DNA of 64,000 nucleotides from Cepaea nemoralis (taxonomy: Eukaryota > Mollusca > Gastropoda > Stylommatophora > Helicidae), in contig JACEFZ010021368.1 of the NCBI GenBank assembly GCA_014155875.1, forward strand, positions 680,001 through 744,000. The letters are read 5' to 3'. The notes under the pieces are model-generated. The model worked only from the letters and a program-made list of their open reading frames with translations. It made no database searches and had not been told where the DNA came from. Made by a program: the position numbers and the translations under genes. How positions within the stretch are numbered: position 1 is the first letter of the stretch; each line of letters begins with the position of its first letter. Below are positions 1 to 10,888 of this stretch, piece by piece.

Positions 1-304
1 CTGGATTATAAATCGCCTTCTTATAAACCGTTTTCTCTCATAATATATTACGTTCGGTTCAAAGGCCTTAGTATTCTGCTTTATGTTGCCTGTTATACAT
101 CTCCACATTTCCATGTAATTTCAGTAAAAAGACGTTTAGTAGATGCCATTGCTGTTTTGAAGTTATATCTTAATCGGCAAAGGTCACCATGGTTAAAAGG
201 CATAAAACGCTTAAACGTTCTCGTATGGCAACGGTGTATTGGATTCGTTCAATCCGCCTGTCAATTGGACATACATCTCCTTCAGAAAGCAATTGCAATA
301 TCCA

Positions 305-577
305 TCCATCATGTGCCATGCCGGAAAGCGTGGGCGGTCATGACTCGCCATTTCACTCGATCACCAGAGTCGTGGATAAGCTCACTGTTCCTGTCTCGAC
401 CATGCCATGTGGCTAAGCCATCCAGGTATTTACTTCTCGGTCTTCCCCTTGGTTTGGTCCCTTTGATCTTGCCAGTTGTCACCAAGTTCTCCAATTCATT
501 TCTTCTCATAACATGTCAAAAATAAATCTTGATTATCTACGTCTAATTTCTCTAATCAATTTAAGATTTTCATTTGT
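305..577 (-). mobile_element. LINE-E 3' end, 5'-truncated relic
   Basis: Read on the - strand, this encodes the last part of a non-LTR retrotransposon protein: a basic stretch (ELENLVTTGKI), then RGRPRSKYLDGLATWHGRDR, and it ends HAFRHGT and a stop. A short GGAT repeat follows, the kind of simple tail seen on RTE-like LINEs. The same end recurs at 13239 (-), 58277 (-) and 61338 (+), and in every unit of the 33.9-48.9 kb array. The RT domain is absent, so this is a dead 5'-truncated insertion. Assignment to the RTE clade is inference from the tail and the C-terminal sequence. Confidence 0.7.
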
Positions 578-1489
578 TTTCATCCTGCAAATGACAGACC
601 GTTTTTATTTATTTTTTATTTTTTTAAATTGTAAATGCGTTGACAGTTGTTTATAGTTATGTCATTGTTGCAAAGCATGTTGATATAAAATTGGGAATGA
701 TGACATCGCTTTTGTGCAGTGAGCATATTTCAGTGGTTACTTCCACCAGTCGTGAACATCTCTTCTACAGTTTGTAAATAAACACTCAGCCAATGCTCTA
801 GAGTCACTTGTTTAGAAGACACGTTACACTTTTCCTGTGCGCCATTTTGTCAATGTTGTTTAATTATCACGCATTCCATACCAACTAGTTTTATTTATCT
901 TCACCACGTATTATCCTAGGTTCTCTTTTTATCAGTGCCATGTTTGTGTTTTATCAGCGCATACTTCCAATCTGGAGGTGGGTGTTGGCGACAGATGGTT
1001 TACATAGACTCTTGTCTCATGTTTGATATTGATTTTTTGTTTGCTATTTTTGCAGTCGTTGTTGCCCTATAGTGTTCAACCTTCCAAGGGCAATAAATCT
1101 TCAGGATACTAGTTCAGTTTCAAAAACGCATCAATTTAAATAGTTATGTCCCTTGGAATCTGCAGCACCTTCAAATTATTCATTAAAGTCATACTTCTTC
1201 GTTGTATCTAGTCTCTATGAGTGTTGTCATATTTCACATCGCACCATCTCACAGTGCGCTTTATTTGTATGTTGTTGGTTAAACTACTGTTGCAGTTTGG
1301 TATATTTTGATACGACCTCGTTACCAACTTCTTGTTTGCCTCTTTTGTAGTACGACATAATATGTTTATCGTTTCTATTCTTTGTTCAGAGTGTGTCCGA
1401 TTAATTTTAGTTTGCCTTGATACCATATAAGACTAGTATATGATATATACGAGTATAGGATCTGAATAACGGGCTTACGTGTTCTTTTT

Positions 1490-1612
1490 AACACCCATGC
1501 AGTCCTGTAGTCCATGGCAAACTACGGAGCGTAATCTTGCCTATTACATCAACAGCAACTGAAAAATTCTGGTGTTGACTGCAACGTCCTATAAGGGATA
1601 TGCAACATTAAA
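1490..1612 (+). mobile_element. SINE-2 3' fragment
   Basis: The stretch resembles the 3' domain of the SINE-2 family at 22100, 24505, 50650 and 58059. Shared features are a short run like GGCAAACTAC, then a CATCAACAGC-like run, then GGTGTTGACTGC, and GGATATGCAAC at the end before poly-A. No tRNA-like head is present. Confidence 0.5.
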
Positions 1613-2368
1613 AAAAAGTCATGTAGATATACACATAACTCTACATGGATAATGGCGGACACACCAATTATAGCTGACACAACAATATCTATATTAAATA
1701 TCAATGATAGATGTTATATTTAACTGTTTTCTTTTTCTTTTTTTTTTTATATTCACTTACAGGTATGTAGGAATTTAGAGAATATGTTAGTTTACTATAG
1801 GGAAGCGAATAAATTATAGAAAGATGTTTTAAGACGTATAATCTAAGCTTCTATTACATGCACATACTAGTGTCAAATATAACCAAACACATTAACAATA
1901 ATAACTCGTTTGTCGCAAATATTACTACTTTAACAATGTAGTCCAAGTAGTTGTGGCAATTATTGCATAGATCGATGAATAATTAGGCCTTGCTACAAGT
2001 AAAATGTTATTTTGAAACAAGAACTATACGTTATTCTACAACTGTCAGTGTGTAGCTTATGAAATGGCATTTTATTCTGACGGAAAATACGTCGCATAAG
2101 AATATGTGATTTCAGGTAATGGTATGTTTCCTTGTTAAATGCAATTCATAATTTATTCAGATGTGCGATTAATGTGACTCCCTTATTCCATATAAAGTTG
2201 ATGCACGAGGTGGACATTTTCAGTGGATCAAACCTATTTTTACGCCTGATATGGGGCTGGATATGTTACAATTTATCAAGCCTGTTCAATATAAATGCTG
2301 TATGATGTAAGTCAACATTAACATTTTATCTTAATACAATCAACACACTCATCGTAGGGACAAATGCA

Positions 2369-2573
2369 ATGCAGCCGAAATATATCAACTCGTCTAATGA
2401 CGAGTGGGTGTTTGAAGTGGGGCTCAGCAATGAGGCCACGTCAATTTGTCAATGGATTCTATGTAGTGTGTTGTGCCAAACCATTGACTTGCTTGGGCTG
2501 GGAGCCAACATCATTAACATCGTCTGCTTCATCAAGCAAGGCTTTAAGGATCCTGTCAACATCAGTCTTTTTG
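2369..2573 (+). CDS. Receptor gene 1, exon 1 (class A GPCR, chemosensory-receptor-like)
   Basis: First of three exons (2369-2573, 10674-10888, 12190-12774) that join into one 334-aa seven-helix receptor of the plasma membrane, probably a chemoreceptor. This exon encodes residues 1-68 plus one base of Gly69. It holds a short extracellular N-terminus with an N-glycosylation site (NSS, 7-9), then TM1 (about 28-56) with the helix-1 asparagine in GLGANIIN, and the first intracellular loop. The donor is TTTTG|GTACAT, a phase-1 intron, and joining to exon 2 gives SLFG-LTLADMG with no gap. An out-of-frame ATG lies 5 bases upstream at 2364; the same arrangement occurs in gene 2. I chose 2369 because it alone leads into TM1 and the start is aligned in the paralogue. 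The ligand is unknown. The family name rests on resemblance to gastropod chemosensory receptors; a peptide receptor is the alternative. Confidence 0.82.
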
Positions 2574-2649
2574 GTACATCACATGTGTTTATGTAGTTCT
2601 TGTTATATTGTTTGTTGACCCATACAAAATAACACTCATATTTTCCTTT

Positions 2650-2915
2650 ATAGATCTTGGTGAATCTATGGTAACAAAGTGATCATTAAATCAATTTATA
2701 GCTTGTTGGTAAATCCATGGTAGCAAAGCGATGCCAACAAAGCGATATTTAAATCAGTGTATAGTTCTTGATGAATCCATTGCAACAAGACTATGAATAA
2801 ACCAGTTTATAGTTCTTGGAGAATCCATGACAACAAAGCGATCAATAAACCATTCAATAGTTCTTGGTGATCCCATGGCAGCAAATCAATCAATAAACAA
2901 TTATGCCAATCGTTC
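2650..2915 (+). repeat. Minisatellite in intron 1 of receptor gene 1
   Basis: About five imperfect units of roughly 50-60 bp, each built around TTCTTGGTGAATCCATGG, CAACAAAGCGAT and AATAAACCA. Receptor gene 2 has only about one and a half units at the same place (25225-25285), so the repeat number changed after the duplication. Confidence 0.7.
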
Positions 2916-2979
2916 TGTAGTAGCCACAACATTCGAACCGTGTAAATGGGCATCTCAGATAAAACTAACCTTCTGCAAA

Positions 2980-3365
2980 CATGTGCCTTTTCTTGTGCAT
3001 CTGGAATACAGACTGGAAAAAAGATGGTGACAAAGGGATACAACAAAGCAAATATCACTGCAAATAGCTTAAGTGGTCATACAGTAGTGGTGGATGAGAA
3101 AAACGGCTCATTTTCGTACAACGAGGCATACTGGACACTTTGTGCTATCCTCGTATTTTAGCCAGATCGGCACTCGACTGGTGATATGGTCAATATCACG
3201 CTGGCAATTTTTACTTCTCTGAGAATTTCATAGTAACCATTTATGTTTGGTGGACCTTGTAGCCCAGGTCAAGGGATAGTATAGTCCTGCTCGATGGGGA
3301 TTCGAACAGATGACCGCTGGGTCTTCAGACACGCATACAGACTACTGAACCACACGGCTCCAACG
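2980..3365 (-). mobile_element. tRNA-headed SINE-like repeat (family 3)
   Basis: On the - strand the element opens near 3362 with a tRNA-like head: an A-box-like TGGTTCAGTAG and a perfect B box, GTTCGAATCC. The sequence that follows, down to about 2980, is shared with 28430-28760 (same orientation). The right arm of the fold-back near 32.7 kb shares part of it. The head shows Pol III ancestry. The limits are inferred from the homologous copies and no target-site duplication was identified. Confidence 0.6.
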
Positions 3366-3494
3366 GCCGAGGAATATTATTATAAATTCCCTTGATACGA
3401 ATAGTAACATGTTCTTTAAGACTGACATAGAGAGTGTGGCTCTAGGTTTTATTGCCACGGTTGTATTTTTGTGCCTATGCTGTTCAAGGGTATA

Positions 3495-3495
<1 letters not shown>

Positions 3496-3538
<43 letters not shown>

Positions 3539-3558
3539 GCACGCACGCACACACGCAA

Positions 3559-3589
<31 letters not shown>

Positions 3590-3594
3590 CACAC

Positions 3595-3684
<90 letters not shown>
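3496..3684. repeat. (AC)n-(TA)n microsatellite
   Basis: About 50 AC or ACGC dinucleotides run directly into about 40 TA dinucleotides. All reading frames through it are low-complexity artefacts. Confidence 0.95.
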
Positions 3685-3687
<3 letters not shown>

Positions 3688-3784
3688 CAACTATGTGACA
3701 CCTCATTATCTTGTCAATGTGCGATGAACATAAGATATCGAGATATGCACTCCACTTTGTGAGTCAATACACTAGATGTTAGAT

Positions 3785-6035
3785 GGGCGTCATTTCCCAT
3801 GTACCTCATCTTGTTGTTGTGTTATCACACAGCCTGATCTTTGCATGGCATCAGAAAGTAAATTCTAACTGGGAAGTTGTATTGTTCTTGATCTTCCTGT
3901 CTGAACATTATTATTTCACATTCGGTAGTTTGCTATTGTTTGCTGAACATGTTCAAGTTAGGATACGCCATTAGCTGTATACAGATAAACGTACAAAGCG
4001 AGGCTGTGCACATGTTGCATTCACGTGCAACTGTATCCTTTGATTTTGGAAAAATACGTGTGATAAAGAAAGCAAATGATCATTACAAGGCAAAAAGGAG
4101 GATAACCCCGATGTCATTTAGCATTCGAAAACCAACAAATGGTAGACACCGATGAAGTGCAAGAGAATGATGTTAAACCCCGGTGAGGATGGTGGCAGAT
4201 CAATGCCCAGATTACTGACAAGTAATCTCAAGTAGATTGTGAGCTCAAGAAGATGTTTGGAATGGGCGTGTTTTATACACATCAGTACGACACCAACTTC
4301 CCAGCTTGTTCCCAATCCTTCAGTTTGTAAAGAGAGCACATCTAAGTACGAGAGACCTAGAAAACGAATGAGGAGCAAACCACTAACCCATGCTATGAAG
4401 TAATACCGTGATCTAGGTTCAGGCTATCAGTACAGGCATAGAAGTGGCAACATTTGCGAAGTAAACTCCATTGCAGTTCGTTTACAGCAAACATTAACAC
4501 GAGATATTGAGAATTGCTGTGGTTATACTACTGGATTACTTAACACAATATGAAATCCCAATCTTAGCATCAATACGAAACGCGAATACACAAAGCAAAC
4601 AGCATCAACTATCAAATACCACGTATTCTAAAACATAACAATATCAGCATGAATGTACATGAAGCTGATTAACGCTGTTCACGTCCCAACGCTGTATTAT
4701 CAATGCCAGACGGACTGTCCTACACTCGCAAAGACATAGCATCACATCATGAGAGATAAGATGTATGAAAAACGTGCAAGGTGAGAGGGAGAACTAGTTA
4801 CAGTTGGGTATATGATGTCGAAAGGGGGGGGGGGGGACTGGATAAATCAAATGAGAAGCTAGTACTAGCACAATTCAAGCGAAACATATAACGTTGAGCT
4901 GACTCGTCTCTGCGACGCGTCACAGCAACAGAAGTAGGACAAAAGAAGAAATATTAGTAGGAACGATTTACTATAGTCTGTTTACCTGTGTCTGTCCCGA
5001 TATAAAATTCCATATCTCAGTAACCAACTGAGAGAAAATGATGAGATTTAGTCCAACATGCATGGGTGTGTAAAAATCTAGGGTAAATGTCCTAAGAAGA
5101 ATGTTACAGCATAGACAAAAGCTAATTGGGTCACAGAAGTATATGCAGATGTTAGGTCAGTATAGGTTGAGGTAGGAATTCCAAGAACAATGGCGGGGCC
5201 CCAAACACGATGGAGAATATATCATAGACTTGTCAGGCTTAGGCACGTAGGCACCAGATAAAACATGAGAGTAGAGCGGATGTGAGGTCAGAGTAGTGAT
5301 TTAGAAACTCCAGAACAATGGGTGAGACCCAACACATAGGTGGCTAGAACACGTACGGACTAAGAGGAGGCCACAAATGAGATGCGAATACGTGACATTA
5401 GACTGATAGACAAAGGGAAATCAGGAATAGAATGTTGGAAGAATTTAGACTGGGGTTACAGAGGTTACATGATGTTTGCTGGGAGGAATAGGAACATTAT
5501 AAATACACAAGGCTGGGAGTTAAGGGACACCTCCGCCTGGTGGATTATGAGACAGTGGGGTCTTAGGCTGCGTCAGGGAGAAGTAGTGAGGGCATTAAGT
5601 TATGGACCAGTGAATAGATCTGGGTCCAGAGCGAAGATACTCAGAGGAGAGCTGAATTTTGAACCAGACAGTGGAGGTCTGGGTTTTGAGCAGTGATATT
5701 TTGGGCTGAGTGAGGGACACCAGTCAGAAAGTGGCGTTCAGGAAGAAGTATTCAGTGTGGACTGTGTTTAAAGGAAGAAACTAGCCAGTTATTCGGAGTT
5801 CGGACTGAGGAGAAAATCTCAGCCAGGCAATCATGAAACTCGGACACGGGATCTAGTCAGAGGCCTATTAGTCATACCGTCAGGCCGATCGAAGACAGTT
5901 GTGTTATGTACCTGTGCCAATGCATTTGCTGGAAATAGTGTCCTGTTTGTTGCGAATCATGTACCTGTGTCATTAATAAACTGATGTGCGCGAAATGGTG
6001 TTTTTCTAGTGTCTATAGCTGTGCATCAGTAAACC
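3785..6035. other. Intron 1 sequence without a recognisable gene
   Basis: No coding motif seen. Part of it (about 4335-4965) is diverged repeat. The stretch near 4500-4660 matches 28857-29020. The stretch 4670-4965 (GCTGTTCACGTCCCAACGC to GGACAAAAGAAGAA) matches repeat X of the array, for example 34345-34965. A poly-G run lies at about 4805-4816. The GGA-rich stretch at 5100-5900 has weak internal repetition of an AGAACAATGG phrase and no family that I recognise. Confidence 0.5.
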
Positions 6036-6039
6036 TGCA

Positions 6040-6345
6040 GCGTGTTCATATAGATATACAACTGACATCCTCTAGACACCTATAGCCACTCTGTCTGTCA
6101 CTCTGTAATACCAACTTTGGGACATTTAGCATATAACCTTATCATTATGTCCACCCAACAAAAAATATTTTTGTTCTGGAGAATGTACAGCAGATTTGAA
6201 TGTTTGTTTATACGCGGTATATAATTTAGGGTCAGAGAGTAAGTCCACATTTTTAAATGTATTACACCTTCACCCAGACACATCCGCGCTTTTGCTTTCT
6301 TCAAAAATTCCTCGTGGAAACGTTTTGGCACGAACGGCGCGCAGT
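6040..6345 (-). pseudogene. Unrecognised broken coding relic
   Basis: Two overlapping - strand frames read like protein when joined across a frameshift near 6255. The upstream half contains KRFHEEFLKKAKARMCLGEG. The downstream half contains LLSDPKLYTAYKQTFK, then HSPEQKYFLLGGHND and SQSWYYRV, with one in-frame stop. The composition and the exact hand-over of frames suggest former coding sequence. I do not recognise the family. It lies just upstream of the transposase relic on the other strand, so it may belong to a mobile element. Confidence 0.4.
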
Positions 6346-6522
6346 TAAATGAAAATGTTCAGCGGTGTCGTTGTAATGTGGATCCTTTCTTGAAACGTGA
6401 TTATTTTATGAATTTTACCATTTATAGCGAAAAATCGGAATGTGTGAATATAGTTGAATGGGATTGATTGTGAAATTTTTTACACTTCAAAGCATCACTA
6501 TGAAGTTGTACACATATTTTTT

Positions 6523-7628
6523 GTCAAGAAGCTGATCGCTGGAAACTGTTTAATACTGTTACAAATCCCGAAAAAAGAACAGTGCACGCATTGGGTTTGA
6601 GTAAACGGTCATTTCGTCGATGGGTGCAGGAATCTGGAATGAAACCAACAAGCGATACGCAAACGGTAGGTAGAAAGGCATTTGTAGACAGCTTTGACAA
6701 GGATGTCATAAGGCGGATGCCAAAGAAACAGTGGCTGTAAGAAAACCTTAGAATTTGGTTGAGATATAACAGTAACATAGAGCTATCCAAAACAACTTTG
6801 TGGAAAATTATAAGGACACTAGGTTTCACTTTTAGAAAGTACAAGGGGGAGGGGGGGGGGGTATAAATATCCTTTGCGAGCAACCGCATTTAGCAACCAT
6901 GAGAAGCAGATACCTACGTGAAAAAAGGGAAATGAGCAAAGAAAATTATGACCTAGTGTATTCGGATGAGACGTGGATCAATGCGCACCACACAAGTGAA
7001 AAGGAATGGCAATCAGTGGATGGAAAGATAAAGCGATATGTGCCCAGTAGTAAAGGACAGCGTTTGGTCATAGCCTATGCTGGTAGTACTCATAATGGCT
7101 TACGACAGAATACTGGACTCGTGTTCGTATCAAAGCATACAGACAATATGGATTATCATAATAAGATGGATGGTAATGTATTTAGAGATTGGCTCGATAA
7201 TACAGTACTTCCATCAATTGATAGACTGTCTTGTCTAATCATGGACAATGCATCATATCACAATATTGTTGCCCAAGAAGACAAAATACCTACGGCATCT
7301 AGCACAAAGGAAGCAATAAATATATGGCTCCGAAAGGAAAATATTCCATTTCCAGAAACATATTTCAAGCTACAGTTGTTGTCTCTTGTAAAACATGCGC
7401 AAAACAGCAATAAATATCAAATCGACAAGTTGATAGAAGAGCATGGCCATGAGACTTCCGCCGTACCAGTCTCATTTAAACCCTATAGGACTTGTGTGGG
7501 CTAAAATTAAAGGACAGGTGGCAGCTGACAATACTACATTCAAATTGTCTGACGTCAAGATACTAACCCAGTCCGCACTATTAAATATTGACAAAAGTTA
7601 CTGGAAAAATGTGAGGACCATGTGGTGA
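6523..7628 (+). pseudogene. Decayed IS630/Tc1-mariner-type DDE transposase
   Basis: The reading frame starts inside a DNA-binding region (LSKRSFRRWVQESG) and is broken by a TAA near 6738, a poly-G run at about 6847-6862 and a frameshift near 7450. The RNase H-fold catalytic core is clear: first Asp in YSDETW (codon 23 of the 6899-7504 frame), second Asp in CLIMDNASYH (codon 116), and the final block RLPPYQSHLNPIGLVW. The third acid should be Glu after NPI but is Gly (GGA at 7488). Counting across the frameshift gives about 81-83 residues between the second and third positions, far more than the 34-41 typical of Tc1/mariner. From memory this fits the group called DD82E (Sailor). It lies in intron 1 of receptor gene 1 and cannot be active. 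I did not find terminal inverted repeats. Confidence 0.85.
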
Positions 7629-7714
7629 AAGAGGAAGAGGACTATTGGAGAAAGGACGAATTGAATTTAATGCAACCGAGAGCGGTCATCAACCTAATGG
7701 AATTGTCCGACACA

Positions 7715-7747
7715 GATTAAGGTCTGGGCAGATCGCAGACCTTAATC
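7715..7747. repeat. Short perfect hairpin just past the transposase relic
   Basis: GATTAAGGTCTG and its exact reverse complement CAGACCTTAATC are separated by 9 bases. It lies about 90 bases after the end of the transposase relic and may be part of the old element's terminus. Confidence 0.7.
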
Positions 7748-8045
7748 CACGTGCACACTTACTGGGACATTTTGCTCCAACTATTCAGTCGAATTGCAGG
7801 CCCTAAACATTACAGCATCAGCACAATGTCAATGGCAACAGTTTGTATTTTACAGTGATGAATTTTCAATTCCGCAAGCCCTCAGCAGTGACAATCAACC
7901 GGTATTGACAACAACAACAAAAAACACTAAACACTTTGAATACCAACAGAAGAGTAATATTGCGGTTGAAACTGACATATTGTGGCATAACAAGAAACGT
8001 GAGAGCAAACACGTTGTCAAATTAGGGGGCAACACACGTACATTC

Positions 8046-8046
<1 letters not shown>

Positions 8047-8105
<59 letters not shown>

Positions 8106-8530
8106 CAATGTGTATCAGGATGAATTTTATGCGTTCGCGAACGGTCCATCCGATTGAGATTAAATTTTCTACATGTATTCTTTTCATTTCCGTGCCATAG
8201 TTTGTTAGTGTACAATCAGCTATTTACTTACTAAAATTTAATATTTAAATTTACATTATTATTTATATATAGCGAGGGGATTTAACTCAATAAATGTTAT
8301 ATCAAGGAGCATAACTTTTAATAGCATTACTATATATTATATATATCGATAGTTGCATTGTTTTCAAAGATTTATAAACTCTTTGTCTATAGTTATTTAC
8401 AGGCATATGAGTTGTAATAAACAATGATATAATCTTTAAGGCATTTTCAAAGTTTTCATAAAAATAATGCATCTATTTAAATAGTGAACATTTTCTAACT
8501 CATCTTTTTATTTTTCTTCAACAGCACATA
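8047..8530 (-). repeat. (TA)n plus dispersed repeat R, inverted copy
   Basis: A (TA)n run at 8047-8102 is followed by sequence that is the reverse complement of 24080-24440. Shared blocks are ATGCGTTCGCGAACGG with CCATCCGATTGAGAT, and AAGGCATTTTCAAAGTTTTC at the far end. The family ends in a GACA microsatellite in the + copy at 24453-24480. I do not recognise its class. Confidence 0.65.
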
Positions 8531-8659
8531 ATTTTTTTTAAAAACATTCTCATATGAATGGCGCGTTACACCCACGTCGGGTATTTATGATGCCCATGTT
8601 AAACACTGCCTCAACGAGTTACATTTTATGCGTTTTAATGCTTATTGTTCTTTTCTTGT

Positions 8660-8795
8660 CAAAGAATTGCTTCATAAGAGATGTTGAATGAAAGCATGTA
8701 TGAGAGAAAATAGAGACGAAGGGCAGAATGTAGGACGGGCCTGCGTGCCCAATTCTTAACCCTTTGAAAATAAAGATTTTCGTTCGTTAAAAAAA
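8660..8795 (+). mobile_element. LINE-C 3' end
   Basis: The block CGTGCCCAATTCTTAACC, then CTTTGAAAATAAAG and TTCGTTCGTT, is the same 3' end as at 32230-32305, where it closes the LINE-C insertion with a (TTCG)n tail. The coding part is absent here. Confidence 0.6.
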
Positions 8796-8984
8796 AAAGT
8801 AATTTTTTGAGAGAGAAAGTTAGTTGCATATCCCTTGCAATACTCTGCAGTCAACCCACCGCCCACCATTTATTGGCTGTTCGTGATATCTTGGTAAGTT
8901 TACATTAGATAGATCTCTTCCAATCATATTTTCTACTATCAGTCTATCTATTCTTCTATCTTATCTATATTTTTCGGGCCGAAC

Positions 8985-9285
<301 letters not shown>

Positions 9286-9789
9286 ATAAACTTGAATGAA
9301 AAGACGACCAACATCTTGGTCGTTAAAAAGAAAGCCCACTACAGAGATACTGACAACTATTTTCATAGTGCAAAACAGGTAATCATGTTCCGTCTCTGAA
9401 CGGAAAATAGCAGAGTAGACAATCTTTCACGAAGACTAAAAACGGGTCTGTCACCCATGTGTACGTCTGAACAAACTACACAGACATCTGAACAGATCCT
9501 TAAATATTGACACATGATGATTAAATTGCGGTATCATTTCTGGTCACTCCATACACACATTAACGCACAGCCATTTGGAAGCTTTCACGAACTCAATATA
9601 AAAAGCAAAATGAATCCTAGTAACAAGACTGTTTGTGTACACAGTATTCACCAGCAGCTGAAGAAACAAGAAGGAAATGAAAAATAAGGTAAGAAATATA
9701 TTCCTTCTACTTTCCTGACAATTTACACATTATTTACCCCATGCCTCTGTTAAGTCTCTGTCATTTTACACGTTGCACCCCTCTCGGGA

Positions 9790-9990
9790 GTCTCCGTGTT
9801 GAAGTGGTCAAGCTGTCGGACTTGGGCTACGAAGGTTGTAAGTTCGCTTCCGGGCCGCGCCTTCATTTCACGAGTGCATTTTTTCGGGGTCGCGGGGTCG
9901 TCGCTGGAGCTACGGAGTTCGTGCTTTGTGCGACGCATTCCATATAGGACAAAAACCCGGTGCAATTCAGTCGACCCTGTCGAGTTTTAA
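9790..9990 (+). mobile_element. tRNA-headed SINE (family 4)
   Basis: A tRNA-like head opens it: CCGTGTTGAAGTGGTCAAGC (A-box region), then GTCGGACTTGGGCTACGAAG and GTAAGTTCGCTTCC (B-box region). An unrelated body follows with GGAGCTACGGAGTTCGTGC, a phrase that also occurs in SINE-1. A tRNA gene is excluded because the stems do not pair. Confidence 0.6.
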
Positions 9991-10033
9991 GCGACTTTTT
10001 TTTTATTGCACCCACTCCCATACGAATGTATGG

Positions 10034-10690
10034 GCCAAGGTCAGTCCTTGAAAAATAAACATATATGCAAAGCGTTAACGCGTGTCTTAAAACATGGCAA
10101 TATGCTAATTCATGCATGCATATTTAGGTGTCAGTAAATAACACCTAATAATAATATAACACCTAATATAAGTATAATAAATAACACCTAATAATAAATA
10201 ATAAATTAGTTGGCTACGCCTGGTACTTGTTACGTCACCCGAAATGGCGTGCTTTACTGTAAGACTAGCTTGTTACCGTGAATTCACTATATTTTCGCAA
10301 AAACTTCAAAGAAATGTCGCCGCTTTCGATGATTTAAGTTGCCTTTGGACCTATCAAAGACATATTCCTTGGGTGGGGATAAATATAAGAAGGCAGGAAA
10401 ACTTTCATAATGATGCAACAGACAGTTTTCATAAAAATTGATCGTGAATAAAGGCATTAATTTCTGAACAGACTTTAGTACGGCTTTGAGATTTAAACAA
10501 GCCCTCACAAATAGTGTACCAGCTGTTTCGTGAAAATGTTTCATGAATGACGTGTTGAAGCACTGAGTGTTTCATTACATATTTACTAACACCTAAATAT
10601 GCATGCATGAATTAGCATATTGCCATGTTTTAAGACATGCGTTAACGCTTTGCATATATGTTTAATTATCTAGGACTGACCTTGGCTGAC
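10034..10690. repeat. Inverted repeat that contains the exon 2 acceptor
   Basis: The left arm (about 10034-10140) is a nearly exact reverse complement of the right arm (about 10580-10690). The right arm is the native intron end plus the first 15 or so bases of exon 2. The left copy keeps GCCAAGGTCAGTCC (antisense of exon 2) but has CAAG where the acceptor has CTAG. The spacer of about 440 bp begins with several copies of ATAACACCTAA. Receptor gene 2 has the right-arm sequence (49146-49230) but I see no inverted partner. Confidence 0.85.
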
Positions 10691-10888
10691 ATGGGTTGCC
10701 TAACTACATTGATCTGGACCAACATATGTTTCACCCCGGCTTTCATTGCAACTGACCTGCCGTTCGACCCCGTAGAGTTTCAATATCTAACAAGCGGGTG
10801 GCCTCACACAGCGTTTACACGTGTAACTGCTTGGATTACTGCCATAATCACTCTGGAGAGATGCCTCTGTATTACTGCGCCCTTAAAG
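10674..10888 (+). CDS. Receptor gene 1, exon 2
   Basis: Encodes the end of Gly69 through Lys140. It runs between acceptor TAATTATCTAG and donor AAAG|GTGTGT, phase 1 in and phase 0 out, 215 nt. TM2 has the conserved Asp in LTLADMG (Asp74). TM3 ends in LERCLCI, where Glu130-Arg131-Cys132 takes the place of the usual DRY motif. The next intracellular loop begins APLK and continues in exon 3 as VKNLVTPRR, the arrangement I associate with gastropod chemosensory receptors. No cysteine is visible at the usual outer end of TM3. It differs from exon 2 of gene 2 at only 2 of 71 residues (Ile for Thr at 79, Ala for Thr at 117), so this part is the best conserved. Confidence 0.88.

Larger units (their letters stand above)
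1..2300. other. 5' flank without a recognisable gene
   Basis: AT-rich sequence. I recognise only two transposon relics in it, a LINE 3' end near 305-577 and a SINE 3' piece near 1490-1612, which have their own entries. The short open frames show no family motif and I do not support any of them as genes. Confidence 0.6.

Noticed and set aside
3230..3365. Possible functional tRNA genes with good B boxes (also 22690, 49080, 50655)
   Set aside because: Acceptor and anticodon stems do not pair and each head runs into a repeat body, so they are SINE heads.
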